Notes: generated by a model not told the origin, from the letters alone. Positions 46,873 to 55,770 are shown, counted from the stretch's first letter. The stretch: 64,000 nt of DNA from Candidatus Helarchaeota archaeon (GCA_019058315.1 JAHPZH010000007.1:124001-188000); one strand, 5' to 3'. Made by a program: numbers and translations.

Positions 46873-47568
46873 TTAAATTACATCATGCGAACGAATTTTA
46901 TCTAATTCAATAAGATTTTTCGATAAATCTTCTCTTATTTTTGATAAATCTTCTTCTCTATCCGCTAAAGCGTTCTTTTTAGTAAGTAATTCGATATTAA
47001 TTTTACTTAAATCCTCTTGAGCGACTTTTAAATTCTTAGTCAACTTCTCGATATTCTTTTCTATTTTTTCTCTTTTTTCAGATGTTTTATCTAATTTTTG
47101 AAATGTATCTTTTTCCTTGGCAAGCTCAAATTCTTTCTTAGAAATCTCATCTCTTAAACTTGATATCTTTTTTTCTATTTTTCCAATTTCTTCTCTATCC
47201 CCAGTTATCGCAATCTCCATTTGGGCCACACTTTTACGAACTTTAGAAATTTCAAGCTCTAATTCCGAAATTTGTTCATTAAGAAGTGCTTCTTGCATAC
47301 TTTCGGTAATTTCGTCTTCTGTAAATTCTATAATTCCTGCATTTTTAATTTCGTTTTTTTCATTAACCTTATTCCGAATTTTTTCGGCTAATTTCTCTCT
47401 TATTTTGGCGGATTCTTCTTCCATCTTTGCCAATTTCTCTTGTTCTTTTGCAATTTTGAGTTGGACTTTAATTAGTTCAAGTCTAGATTCAGCGGCGATA
47501 AGTTCTTGCTTGGCCAAATCTTTGTTTCGTTGTGCTGCTTGCTTAAGTTTCTGAATTTCTTCATCCAT
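46873..47568 (-). CDS. Coiled-coil protein
   Basis: Almost the whole 231 residues form a long coiled coil: heptads rich in Glu, Lys, Leu and Ile run from about residue 5 to 225 with one break near residues 68-90 (NEKNEIKNAGIIEFTEDEI). There is no membrane segment or enzyme motif. It is downstream of the 130-residue protein on the same strand (91-base gap). Coiled-coil scaffolds of this kind are frequent in Asgard archaea; no specific role can be read. Confidence 0.75.
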   Translation of the reverse strand: MDEEIQKLKQAAQRNKDLAKQELIAAESRLELIKVQLKIAKEQEKLAKMEEESAKIREKLAEKIRNKVNEKNEIKNAGIIEFTEDEITESMQEALLNEQISELELEISKVRKSVAQMEIAITGDREEIGKIEKKISSLRDEISKKEFELAKEKDTFQKLDKTSEKREKIEKNIEKLTKNLKVAQEDLSKINIELLTKKNALADREEDLSKIREDLSKNLIELDKIRSHDVI

Positions 47569-47659
47569 TTTGTTGGTTCTTCCTTATAATTTTTTTTGAC
47601 TCTTTGTATTTTTATAATCAAAGATTATTAATTTTTCTAAATAGTTTTTAAATTGGTTA

Positions 47660-48052
47660 TTAGATATTGGAATTATATAAAGTTACTTTGCTTGCCATTA
47701 TTTCTATAAAATCTCCAACTTTTATCAAATCTGTTTTTTTCACATCCAGCATTATTGAACTTGCAGGTGATAAGGATATTACTATTACCCCATCATCATA
47801 AATTTGATCAATTTTACCATGTATTATTAAATTATTGCGTTGGTAATCAATTAAAGGTTTATTTTCTGTAATTTTATTAATATTTTCTCCCCATAGTAAT
47901 TTATCATTTATATTAAATTCAACAAAATATTTAGATCCTACATTTGGTGTTTCTCCATCCCACTTGGCTGCCCCAGAGCCAAATTTGGTTTCAAACCATA
48001 TCAAGATCCTATCTTTACTTCTTTCAATAATACGCTTAACTATTATTTTCAT
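47660..48052 (-). CDS. Hypothetical beta-rich protein
   Basis: The 130-residue protein is predicted to be mainly beta strands with two similar halves: KDRILIWFETKFG, then a turn, and GKIDQIYDDGVIVISLSPASSIML. It may be a small OB- or SH3-like fold, but no named family is recognised. It follows the KH-domain gene on the same strand by 28 bases and precedes the coiled-coil gene, so the three may form an operon. Confidence 0.65.
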   Translation of the reverse strand: MKIIVKRIIERSKDRILIWFETKFGSGAAKWDGETPNVGSKYFVEFNINDKLLWGENINKITENKPLIDYQRNNLIIHGKIDQIYDDGVIVISLSPASSIMLDVKKTDLIKVGDFIEIMASKVTLYNSNI

Positions 48053-48080
48053 ATATTTTTCACTATTTTTTCGATTTTAA

Positions 48081-48413
48081 CTAATATAACTCCCTTCTCT
48101 TTTTTTCAAATTTTTTAATAGTATCTACCTTCCGAATAATGTTTGGTCTCCATTGGGTTGCTTTTACAATTGTTCTTAGCATAACACCATTTTTACCAAT
48201 AAGTAGACCTGGTTTTCTGGCTTCAATTATTACTTCACCAAGAGCTTCATCAAACTCAATGCTTGTAATTCCTGCATTTGGTGGGCTTAATTCAATAATC
48301 TTTTTTTCAGCTTGTTCAGGCGGTAATCTATGCTTGAAATCTGAGTATTTATCTATTCTTTTTCTAATTTTTTTAGACATTTCTTTAATTTGTTTTTTAA
48401 AATCCTCTTCCAA
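48081..48413 (-). CDS. Stand-alone KH domain resembling the aCPSF1 KH module
   Basis: The stretch SPPNAGITSIEFDEALGEVIIEARKPGLLIGKNG (read in parts) has the sequence pattern of the KH domain of archaeal CPSF1, including the IGKNG (GxxG) RNA-binding loop, preceded by RIRKRIDKYSDFKHRLPPEQAEK-type helices. aCPSF1 itself is about 640 residues and adds metallo-beta-lactamase and beta-CASP domains; here the gene stops after the KH domain at RRELY. It probably binds RNA and may bind or compete with CPSF1-type nucleases. It is the first gene of a small run with two unknown proteins. Confidence 0.78.
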   Translation of the reverse strand: MEEDFKKQIKEMSKKIRKRIDKYSDFKHRLPPEQAEKKIIELSPPNAGITSIEFDEALGEVIIEARKPGLLIGKNGVMLRTIVKATQWRPNIIRKVDTIKKFEKKRRELY

Positions 48414-48538
48414 TTTTATTTTCCTCGTTATTGTATTTTCATATAAGAATTAGTTAAAATGATAATTAATATCTTCCAAATTAGTAATTCTCTATATTTT
48501 TCTTTATAAAAATATTAATACAAAATAAATTATTACAT

Positions 48539-49072
48539 TTAGACATTTGCTGCATTTAATAAAGAATGGTATAAGAGCTTTGAAATAGAATTCAAATAAA
48601 TTTCAAATTCATCTTTAAATATTTTAAATAAATTTCTATAAGGATGTTCTAATATTTCTGGATTACTTTTAACCCAATTGCATTTTGGATCAAGTACAAA
48701 GTAATATTCTTTTTTTGAAATTTGCTTAAAATTTCTTATTGGAAATATTTTACACATCACAGGTTTATTCTCATGAATAGAACAACCTGAATTCTCACTA
48801 TAAAAAGGGCAAGGGAGGTTTAAAAAGTAATGAAATGTAAATTCTTCTTTGTTTAAAGGATTTACTATTTTTTCTTTGGTAATTTTTAATTTTAAATTAC
48901 GTTTTCTTGCCTCTAACTCTAAAAAGTTCTTCTCATCATTAGTTATTTGTAATTTCTTAAAAAGAGAAACACAACATCTATTTTTACATTGCTTGCATGA
49001 ATATGAATTTGAATTATTATTAATCGAATGTAAATTAATTTCAGTGAAATAAGTCTTGAAATTATTTAAAAT
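48539..49072 (-). CDS. YkgJ-family zinc/iron-chelating cysteine cluster protein
   Basis: Read through from the upstream frame the protein is 177 residues with SCKQCKNRCC, later LPCPFYSENSGCSIHENKPVMCKIFP, the Cys cluster of the YkgJ (CxxCxxxCC...C...C...C) family, which binds iron-sulfur or zinc. The annotated GTG at 48760 lies in the middle of that cluster and cannot be the start. Upstream the frame has no ATG, GTG or TTG before a TGA at 49076-49078; the only good candidate is ATT at 49072, seven bases after GGAG. The start is therefore unresolved. Confidence 0.7.
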   Translation of the reverse strand: MLNNFKTYFTEINLHSINNNSNSYSCKQCKNRCCVSLFKKLQITNDEKNFLELEARKRNLKLKITKEKIVNPLNKEEFTFHYFLNLPCPFYSENSGCSIHENKPVMCKIFPIRNFKQISKKEYYFVLDPKCNWVKSNPEILEHPYRNLFKIFKDEFEIYLNSISKLLYHSLLNAANV

Positions 49073-49168
49073 TGGTCAGCTCCAACCGATGAAATTTTTT
49101 ATAACTATTATTTGATTATTATAATAAAATTGTTTAAAATTTGTGAATTAAAAATTTAAGTGAAATGA

Positions 49169-49507
49169 TTGCATTTATTTGTATACGGGACTTTAACAGA
49201 CGAGGTATTTCTCCACCGCGTAACTAAAAGACCATTCGGACACTTTCAAATTATTGAAGCCAAACTACCCGAATATAAAAGAGATTCATCAATAAAAATA
49301 TCAAAGTGTGACCATGATTCAGCAGTTAATGGCCGATTAATTTTAAATCTAGATAAAAATGATCTAGATCTTCTGGATTATTACGAAAGTTGTAATACTA
49401 ATAATGCTGAGTCAGATCAAAATAATTGGTATAACCGGAAAATAGTCTCTGTAATTACAAGTGATAATAAAACGTTTAATGCATACGTATACATTCCCAA
49501 TTTTTAG
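49169..49507 (+). CDS. Gamma-glutamylcyclotransferase-like protein (AIG2/GGCT fold)
   Basis: The N-terminus is LFVYGTLTD, the conserved YGTL motif of the gamma-glutamylcyclotransferase fold, and the body has the short alpha-beta pattern (112 residues) with a glutamate in the LDYYES segment as possible catalytic residue. These proteins release 5-oxoproline from gamma-glutamyl compounds. The TTG start lies at 49169. It is followed, 27 bases later, by a glutamate-cysteine-ligase-like gene, which suggests a gamma-glutamyl metabolism pair. Confidence 0.8.
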   Translation: MHLFVYGTLTDEVFLHRVTKRPFGHFQIIEAKLPEYKRDSSIKISKCDHDSAVNGRLILNLDKNDLDLLDYYESCNTNNAESDQNNWYNRKIVSVITSDNKTFNAYVYIPNF

Positions 49508-49534
49508 AGTTTATAACATTTTGGTGATTAATTA

Positions 49535-50860
49535 ATGTCCATCTTCAAAAAAAAACCACTTGGCAAATGTCCTCGCTGCGGAAATGTAACACATGCAAGA
49601 TGGATTAAATTAGGTAGAGAAATTAAATGTGAAAATTGCGATTTTAAATTAAGGGTTATTGTAAAAAGAAAACAAAATTTAGAGGATAAAAAGAAGCCTT
49701 TGGGGATTGTTGATACAATAGAAGAAGCTTATGGAATTTCTATGGGTATTGAAATTGAAACTTATACCATTAGAATTTCAGCTGGAAAATATTCGATTGG
49801 ATATGACGATGTAGTATACCCTAAAGAGCAAGTTTTTGAAGATGGAGAAATATTTACCCAAGATCTTACCATTGGTTCTGAATTTAATAGTCCAGTTTTT
49901 TATCAACTTTATAATGCGTATTTTCGCTTGAAAGCCAGTCTAAGAAAATATAATGTATTCCAAGATAAAACTGAAGAAAATGTGGAAAAACGAATCTGTT
50001 TTATGGGAACATGGTTGGATGCGCCGGCGGCAACACACTTTCATATTGGATTTGGTAAAGATGGAATAGGCGAACAAGATGCGGAGTATATTGCGCAGCA
50101 TGTTCATAGTCATTTACCTTTTTTGATAGCATTATCCGCAAATTCACCAATTTTAAATAATGAAATTACTCCAATTGCCTCGAATAGGTTAAAAGAATTT
50201 CCATATTGTAATCCCATTGCTATAAAAGATTTCTTTAAAGAATACGAGAAATTAAGTGATTATCATTTTACAGAAATGAATTATAATACCTTTCCTGGAA
50301 GTGGGGAGGATACTAAACCTCCTACCCTTGAAATTAGAGTAGCTGACTCAAATATTCCCGAATATTGTATTGCTTGTCTTGCAATTATTCAAGCTATCGT
50401 ATTAAAAGCTATTAGAAAGAAAAAAGGTAAACCCGTTAAACCCCCTAACATATGTGATTATGACAATTACATTGAAGCACGAAATAATGCAATTAATGAT
50501 GGATCAAATGCAATATTATGTTGGAACAACAAACCAGCGAAAGTTCCAAAATATATTGATAAATTCTTTTATTTCTATAAAAAAGAATTAGAAGAAATCG
50601 AAATTCCACCTAAAATTTTAGATGTTTTTAAATATTTAAAATCTGGAGTTAATATGGCTGATATGATTCGGGAATCATGTTCTAAAATGAAGGAAAAAAA
50701 TCCAGCTAATTGGGAGAATGAGTTTGCTAAACAATATGTTTCAGCATTAGAACAAAATTTAGAAGGAAATGATCTCGAAAACTTCGCAGGGTATTTAGGT
50801 ATTAAACTTCCAAACATTTCCAAAACGATTTTAGGAGAAACATCATTTTATTCTCCTTAA
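49535..50860 (+). CDS. Glutamate-cysteine ligase-like (GCS2/YbdK-type) carboxylate-amine ligase with zinc ribbon
   Basis: Residues 10-37 are a zinc ribbon: C12-x2-C15 and C32-x2-C35. The rest resembles carboxylate-amine ligases of the GCS2 family: GIEIETYTI (71-79) for metal/ATP binding, THFHIGFG for substrate, LIALSANSPILN and TLEIRVADSN for the second half of the active site. Such enzymes form gamma-glutamyl bonds with amines or cysteine; the substrate is not determined. The zinc ribbon is an unusual addition. The cyclotransferase-like gene directly upstream fits synthesis and breakdown of a gamma-glutamyl product. Confidence 0.78.
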   Translation: MSIFKKKPLGKCPRCGNVTHARWIKLGREIKCENCDFKLRVIVKRKQNLEDKKKPLGIVDTIEEAYGISMGIEIETYTIRISAGKYSIGYDDVVYPKEQVFEDGEIFTQDLTIGSEFNSPVFYQLYNAYFRLKASLRKYNVFQDKTEENVEKRICFMGTWLDAPAATHFHIGFGKDGIGEQDAEYIAQHVHSHLPFLIALSANSPILNNEITPIASNRLKEFPYCNPIAIKDFFKEYEKLSDYHFTEMNYNTFPGSGEDTKPPTLEIRVADSNIPEYCIACLAIIQAIVLKAIRKKKGKPVKPPNICDYDNYIEARNNAINDGSNAILCWNNKPAKVPKYIDKFFYFYKKELEEIEIPPKILDVFKYLKSGVNMADMIRESCSKMKEKNPANWENEFAKQYVSALEQNLEGNDLENFAGYLGIKLPNISKTILGETSFYSP

Positions 50861-50901
50861 ATCATAACATTTTTTCCTCTAATTCTTGTTTTTCGTGTGA
50901 A

Positions 50902-51525
50902 TTATTCTTTTATGAATAAAAACGCCAGAATAAAAATCCATGACTGATAGGCATATATTGAAATCCGTTCAAATAATCCCAATAATTCAATATTATTCAT
51001 CATCAATACCGAAGTTAAGCCACCAAAACTAGCCATAATAATCAGTGTAATTATTGAATATAATCTAAATGATTTCCACTGTTTCTCACTGTAAAGACCT
51101 ATCCCAATCATTGGTATAGCTAGTACTATTAATATAATGTTTAATCCTGTGAGAATTATATGCATTGTTCCAGGGAAAGTTCCGGGCATAGGAATAGCAG
51201 TAAAAGGATCCATTGGAAAAATACTCCCCGATAATGCTGAAAATATTCCCAGAATCATAATGAATATGCCACCTAAGAATATTAATTTACTCTGCTCAAA
51301 TTTATAATATGTAATTACTCCAATTCCAAAAATAACTAACATAATTGCAGAGATAACGAAAAGCGAACTTAATAAGTAAGTATTTTTAGAACCAGCTTGA
51401 GTTAATTCACTCACCGCATTTATAATTGGACTATAGCCTTGTGTAATGATACTACCGATAATATCATTTAATAAAAATACGATGGGACCTAAAATACCAC
51501 CATAAAAGAGAAGTTTTTTATCCAT
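50902..51525 (-). CDS. DUF998 family membrane protein
   Basis: Six hydrophobic helices are visible in 207 residues. The first helix (FYGGILGPIVFLLNDIIGSIIT), the YSPIINAVSELTQAGSKN segment after it, and SALSGSIFPMDPF after the third are typical of DUF998. Members are widespread in bacteria and archaea and have no defined function. It stands alone, divergent from the wHTH/NrdD-like gene across 145 bases. Confidence 0.85.
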   Translation of the reverse strand: MDKKLLFYGGILGPIVFLLNDIIGSIITQGYSPIINAVSELTQAGSKNTYLLSSLFVISAIMLVIFGIGVITYYKFEQSKLIFLGGIFIMILGIFSALSGSIFPMDPFTAIPMPGTFPGTMHIILTGLNIILIVLAIPMIGIGLYSEKQWKSFRLYSIITLIIMASFGGLTSVLMMNNIELLGLFERISIYAYQSWIFILAFLFIKE

Positions 51526-51670
51526 GTCTTTATCATCACCGAATTATTATTGCAAATAATCTCGTTGCTTTATAAAATCAATGTTTTTATATCTTATTAA
51601 AAATATAATTAGATAATTTTATTTATATTTATTGATAATTATTGATAGTACTATTTTTGGTGGAGATATT

Positions 51671-53950
51671 TTGAAAAAAAGTAGCGATCAGACTAAAGAA
51701 ACGATATTAACCATGCTTTCAAACCCACTACGCTCACAAGTTCTGAAATTTCTAAGTCAACAAAGCCCATTATCATTTACGGATATAATGGAAAAATTAA
51801 AAATGGATCCCTCCACAGATGCTGGTAAATTTGGATACCATCTTAGAGCTTTGAAAGATACCCAACTAATCAGTGGTGGATCCGAATCGGGTTATAGGTT
51901 AACCAAAATTGGAGAAAAAGTAGTTGAGTTTTTATGGACTTTAGGTGATTTGATAAAATCAGAAGCTCTTGGAGAAATCCAGGTTAGAACATCAAGATAT
52001 TCAGTTGAAAAATTTGACAGAAATAAGATAGCCCTAGCTCTACAAAAAGAAGCAAATATTCCTAGAGATCTTGCTGAAGATATTTCAAAAGAAGCTGAAG
52101 AACGATTGATTAATTCAAAAATTAAATATTTTACCGCACCCTTGATACGTGAATTTGTTAATTTTATCCTTTTAGAAAGAGGTTTAGAAAATTATCGACA
52201 TGCTCTTACAAGATTGGGTCTTCCACCATATGATGTTAAAGAATTAATAAAATCACAAAAGAGCATTTCAAATCCAACATTTATAAAAAGAATAGCAGGT
52301 GATGCTATTCTGGAACAATATTTATTATTAAATGTTCTGGACCATAAAATAGCCGATGCTCATTTAAGTGGTGATATTTTCATTCCAAATGCTAATTATT
52401 TCATCTTAAGACCAAATTCTGTACAACATGATGCACGAATTTTTTTCAGTGAAGGTCTTCCAAGTATGGGCTCTCTAATTGCAATAAGCCCTCCAAAGAG
52501 CTTTAGAACCGCTTTAGGCATTATAGCAAAAATTTTTAACATTTCAAATAGCGCAAGCGACCAATCCTTTGATCATTTTAATGTATTTTTAGCCCCTTTT
52601 ATAAAAAATTTATCACAAGACGATATAAAGAAAAATATTCGAATTTTTTTGGAAGATATCGGCTATCAATTCGATTCCTCAGGAATAAATATTAATTTAG
52701 AGTTTTTAATACCTTCATATCTTCAAGATAGTCCAGCAGTTGGTCCCGATGGTAAGGTTAATGGTATTTATGGGGATTATTTGGAGGAAACACAATTATT
52801 ATTATCGTTACTATTAGATGTGCTAATAGAAGGAGATATCAAAGGGCGTCCCTTTCTTTTACCAAATCAAATTCTTAAAATTCGTCCTGAGGTATTAGCT
52901 CGTGATGAATATAAACCATTATTAATGAAAGTCCATGAGTTAATTCTAAAATTTGGAACACCTTTTTTAGTGAATGCAACGAAAGATTGGCAAACTAAAA
53001 ACGTTAATTTAACAGGAGGTCTAGATCGACTCGCGGCTACATGGAAAGAAGTAGAAGTAGATACTTTACGGACTGGAAATTTAGATTGGGTCATTATTAA
53101 TCTCCCTAGAATTGCTTATGAATCGGAAAATGACGATGATAAATTTTTTGATTTATTAGATACTAGATTAGATTTATCTTATAATGCTTTAAAGCAAAAA
53201 AAAGAAATAATTGATATAAGAATGAATGAAGATAGACTACTACCTTTCTTATCTGCTTCGGTAAAGGGAGAGCCTTATTTTCGAATTGAAAATGCCTCTT
53301 TTTCTATTAGCTATCTAGGTTTACCCCAAGCAGTTAAAATACATACGAATTCAAAAGTATCTGATCATACAGGTTTTAATTTCGCAAAACGAATATTGGT
53401 ATATTTAAATAAATTTTCAAAGGAATCTAGTGAGAAATCAGGTCTTAGGTTTACAATAAAGCAATCAATTTCAAATGGATGGGCCTTCAAACTGGCGGAA
53501 TTGGATAGAGAGTATAATATCTGGAGAAAACGAAAAATAGATGCTAAGCATCAATTCGACTTTTATACTGCAGAAAATTTATTCTCCTCAACCTCTATTC
53601 CGATGAAAAAAAGAATTCAATTAGAAGGAGAATTTCAACAGTATCTTAAAGGCGGTCATATGTCTTTAATCTCAATTGATAGTCCATCATTTGATAGTAA
53701 AAATCTATTGGAGATTACTCGTGATATTTGTAATTCTTCTATAGGAATATTTGGATACGTTCATAACCTTACTTATTGCTCTTCATGTGGTATTAGTTTA
53801 AACGGAATTCATGAAAAATGCCTTAAATGCAGCTCTGCAGGGACTAATATTAACCATTATAGCCGTCAAGTTGGACCATATAAAATTATTTCTCCACAGA
53901 ATAATATTATTATGAATAATATTAAAAATCGGCAAATTTATTCGGCATAA
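51671..53950 (+). CDS. Winged helix - ATP-cone - NrdD-like pseudoenzyme, probable nucleotide-sensing regulator
   Basis: The ORF opens at 51632, but TTG 51671 has GGTGGAGAT just upstream and is the better start (759 residues). Residues about 6-85 are an ArsR-like winged helix (SNPLRSQVLKFLS...KFGYHLRALKDT). Residues about 103-192 are an ATP-cone. From about 210 on the archaeal NrdD fold is recognisable: SGDIFIPNANYF, SFDHFNVFLAPF, PAVGPDGKVNGIYGDY, EGDIKGRPFLLPN. The loop RPNSVQHDAR has Ser250 where NrdD has Cys, and TGGLDRL (448-454) replaces the CCRL motif. The C-terminal zinc Cys (703, 706, 717, 720) and a possible glycyl loop (RQVGPY, Gly735) remain. It is likely a dNTP-responsive regulator rather than a reductase. 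Confidence 0.85.
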   Translation: MKKSSDQTKETILTMLSNPLRSQVLKFLSQQSPLSFTDIMEKLKMDPSTDAGKFGYHLRALKDTQLISGGSESGYRLTKIGEKVVEFLWTLGDLIKSEALGEIQVRTSRYSVEKFDRNKIALALQKEANIPRDLAEDISKEAEERLINSKIKYFTAPLIREFVNFILLERGLENYRHALTRLGLPPYDVKELIKSQKSISNPTFIKRIAGDAILEQYLLLNVLDHKIADAHLSGDIFIPNANYFILRPNSVQHDARIFFSEGLPSMGSLIAISPPKSFRTALGIIAKIFNISNSASDQSFDHFNVFLAPFIKNLSQDDIKKNIRIFLEDIGYQFDSSGININLEFLIPSYLQDSPAVGPDGKVNGIYGDYLEETQLLLSLLLDVLIEGDIKGRPFLLPNQILKIRPEVLARDEYKPLLMKVHELILKFGTPFLVNATKDWQTKNVNLTGGLDRLAATWKEVEVDTLRTGNLDWVIINLPRIAYESENDDDKFFDLLDTRLDLSYNALKQKKEIIDIRMNEDRLLPFLSASVKGEPYFRIENASFSISYLGLPQAVKIHTNSKVSDHTGFNFAKRILVYLNKFSKESSEKSGLRFTIKQSISNGWAFKLAELDREYNIWRKRKIDAKHQFDFYTAENLFSSTSIPMKKRIQLEGEFQQYLKGGHMSLISIDSPSFDSKNLLEITRDICNSSIGIFGYVHNLTYCSSCGISLNGIHEKCLKCSSAGTNINHYSRQVGPYKIISPQNNIIMNNIKNRQIYSA

Positions 53951-53978
53951 ATGGTTAAAAAAGGTTCAAGGTTAGGAT

Positions 53979-54320
53979 TTAAGTTAAATCTAATTTAATA
54001 AATTCATATTCTCTGATAAATTTACGTTGTGTAATATAGCTATATGCCTCGATGACCATTTTATTTTCATAAATTCTTCCATCATATTCAACTATACCAC
54101 TAATACTAGTCGTTGTAAATTTTATCCGAATACTACTTAAAATGAAATTACCTTTACCTACTGATTTAACAGAATCTTTAACAAACCATTTTTTCATTGA
54201 TTGAGGAGATGTTTTCGAATAAGCGGTAATTACCGTCCCATCTTCAAAAAATCTAATATAATGACTATAATCCTCCAATTTACTCCTATAAATTCCATCG
54301 AATCTTAACAAATTGCCCAA
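53979..54320 (-). CDS. Hypothetical protein
   Basis: The 113 residues are predicted to form mostly beta strands (YIRFFEDGTVITAYSKT; GIVEYDGRIYENKMVIEAYSYIT), possibly a small beta-barrel. No family is recognised. It converges with the wHTH/NrdD-like gene (28 bases apart) and is divergent from the acetyl-CoA-synthase-like gene, so it has its own promoter in the 170-base gap that follows. Confidence 0.65.
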   Translation of the reverse strand: MGNLLRFDGIYRSKLEDYSHYIRFFEDGTVITAYSKTSPQSMKKWFVKDSVKSVGKGNFILSSIRIKFTTTSISGIVEYDGRIYENKMVIEAYSYITQRKFIREYEFIKLDLT

Positions 54321-54490
54321 CTCTAATTTTAGATTGAACTAAATAAGAGTCAAAATCAATAAAATATTGCATTTCCAAATTTTAAAAAATTTATATTTTA
54401 ATTATTACTTAACGTAAAATAGTAAATGAAGAAATTTGGGGAGTTAAAATGGAAAAATGGTTACTTCAGTTATTTAAAAGGATGATTTAA

Positions 54491-55702
54491 TTGACTTATC
54501 GAAATAGAAGACATAGAATGTATTTAGAATTCGGAGGACCAAAAATTGCCAAAAAATTTGAACTTGCTCAAGTACGTGGAATGGATGAAATTGAAAATGG
54601 AAAAGTTTCAATAATTGGTTCAGATTTAAGAGATTTGGAACAAGGAAAATCGTATCCAATTGGAATTCTTATTGAAATTGCTGGAAAAGAAGTTAAAAAA
54701 GAGTTAGAACCGATTTTTGAGTGTAGAATTAAGGATTTCACAGATAGTATTGGTAATATGTTTTATGTATATCATCGATCAGATATTTGGTTTAGATTCT
54801 CAACATTTGTCTATGAAAGAGGATTCAACTCTCTCAAAGTGTGGGGTGAAATGTTGATTGCTTCTTATCAAAGGGAATACGAAAAAATTATTGAAAAAAT
54901 CCAAATAACTTTTTTTACTGAAGAGAATAAAGTTAATGAATGGCATGAAAAAGCCACTAAGATTTATTGTTCAAGAGATGACCAAGTAAAATCTCTTTCA
55001 GACGAGAGAGTTGATACTTTTTTTGGGTGTGCTTTGTGTAATTATATTGTTCCAAATCATTTTTGTATAATCACACCAGACAGTTGTGGTCTATGCGGTT
55101 CAATAAACTGGATTAATGCAAAAGCAAGTTTTGAGCTGGATCCAAAGGGTCCAATTTTCTTCATCAGAAAGGGACAAAGTATAGATACTATTAGTGGTGA
55201 ATGGAGCGGAATTAATGAGATCATTAAGGCAAGAACCCTGGGTCAAATTGAAAGAATTCATCTTTACACGATTCTAAGCCCATTTAACCATACTAGTTGT
55301 CATTGCTTAGAGGCAGTCGCCTTTTATATACCTGAGGTTGATGGGATAGGAATTTTAAATAGAAATTTTAAAGTGCCCGCTATTAATGGATTGCCATTTT
55401 CAACTATGTCAAGTGTAATTAGGAAAGGAGAACAAAGTTATGGTTTTGTTGGAACAGCAATAGGACAAATGCGCTCCCCAAAATTTTTACAAGCTGACGG
55501 TGGATGGGATAGAATTGTTTGGATAACTAATCATGTAAAAGATCGCATTAAAGATGATATATCGATTGAAATAGTTAATAAAATCGCAACTGAATCGGAT
55601 GTAACTAATTTAATGGAATTAAAAGATTTCCTTATATTAAATAATCATCCCATAGTTAAAAAATGGACAAAAGAAATATATAATTCTAATTTTGAGGAGT
55701 AA
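54491..55702 (+). CDS. Acetyl-CoA synthase beta subunit (CdhC/AcsB) paralogue
   Basis: The C-terminal part is the A-cluster domain: C180, C183, C192, C202, C270 and C272 fall at spacings 3, 9, 10, 68 and 2, nearly those of the known ligands (C506, 509, 518, 528, 595, 597 in Moorella AcsB, recalled from memory). Nearby blocks ITPDSCGLCGSINWINAKA, GEWSGINEII and LQADGGWDRIVWI are typical. Two positions differ: the CGC turn is C-H-C (His271), and the Phe over the nickel site is Ile186. ACS joins methyl, CO and CoA to acetyl-CoA, but no CODH/ACS genes are nearby, so this may be a paralogue. Confidence 0.85.
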   Translation: MTYRNRRHRMYLEFGGPKIAKKFELAQVRGMDEIENGKVSIIGSDLRDLEQGKSYPIGILIEIAGKEVKKELEPIFECRIKDFTDSIGNMFYVYHRSDIWFRFSTFVYERGFNSLKVWGEMLIASYQREYEKIIEKIQITFFTEENKVNEWHEKATKIYCSRDDQVKSLSDERVDTFFGCALCNYIVPNHFCIITPDSCGLCGSINWINAKASFELDPKGPIFFIRKGQSIDTISGEWSGINEIIKARTLGQIERIHLYTILSPFNHTSCHCLEAVAFYIPEVDGIGILNRNFKVPAINGLPFSTMSSVIRKGEQSYGFVGTAIGQMRSPKFLQADGGWDRIVWITNHVKDRIKDDISIEIVNKIATESDVTNLMELKDFLILNNHPIVKKWTKEIYNSNFEE

Positions 55703-55770
55703 ATGTTAACGGGATGGTTGTTCATAAGAAACTAGATACTTAAATTCGATAAATTGTTGAATTAATTATT

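Noticed and set aside
48758..48760. GTG 48760 as the start of a 73-residue protein
   Set aside because: It falls between conserved residues of the YkgJ cysteine cluster, whose first half continues in the same frame upstream.
51671..53950. Functional anaerobic ribonucleotide reductase NrdD
   Set aside because: Both catalytic cysteine motifs are replaced and a winged helix is fused in front, so an enzyme annotation would mislead.
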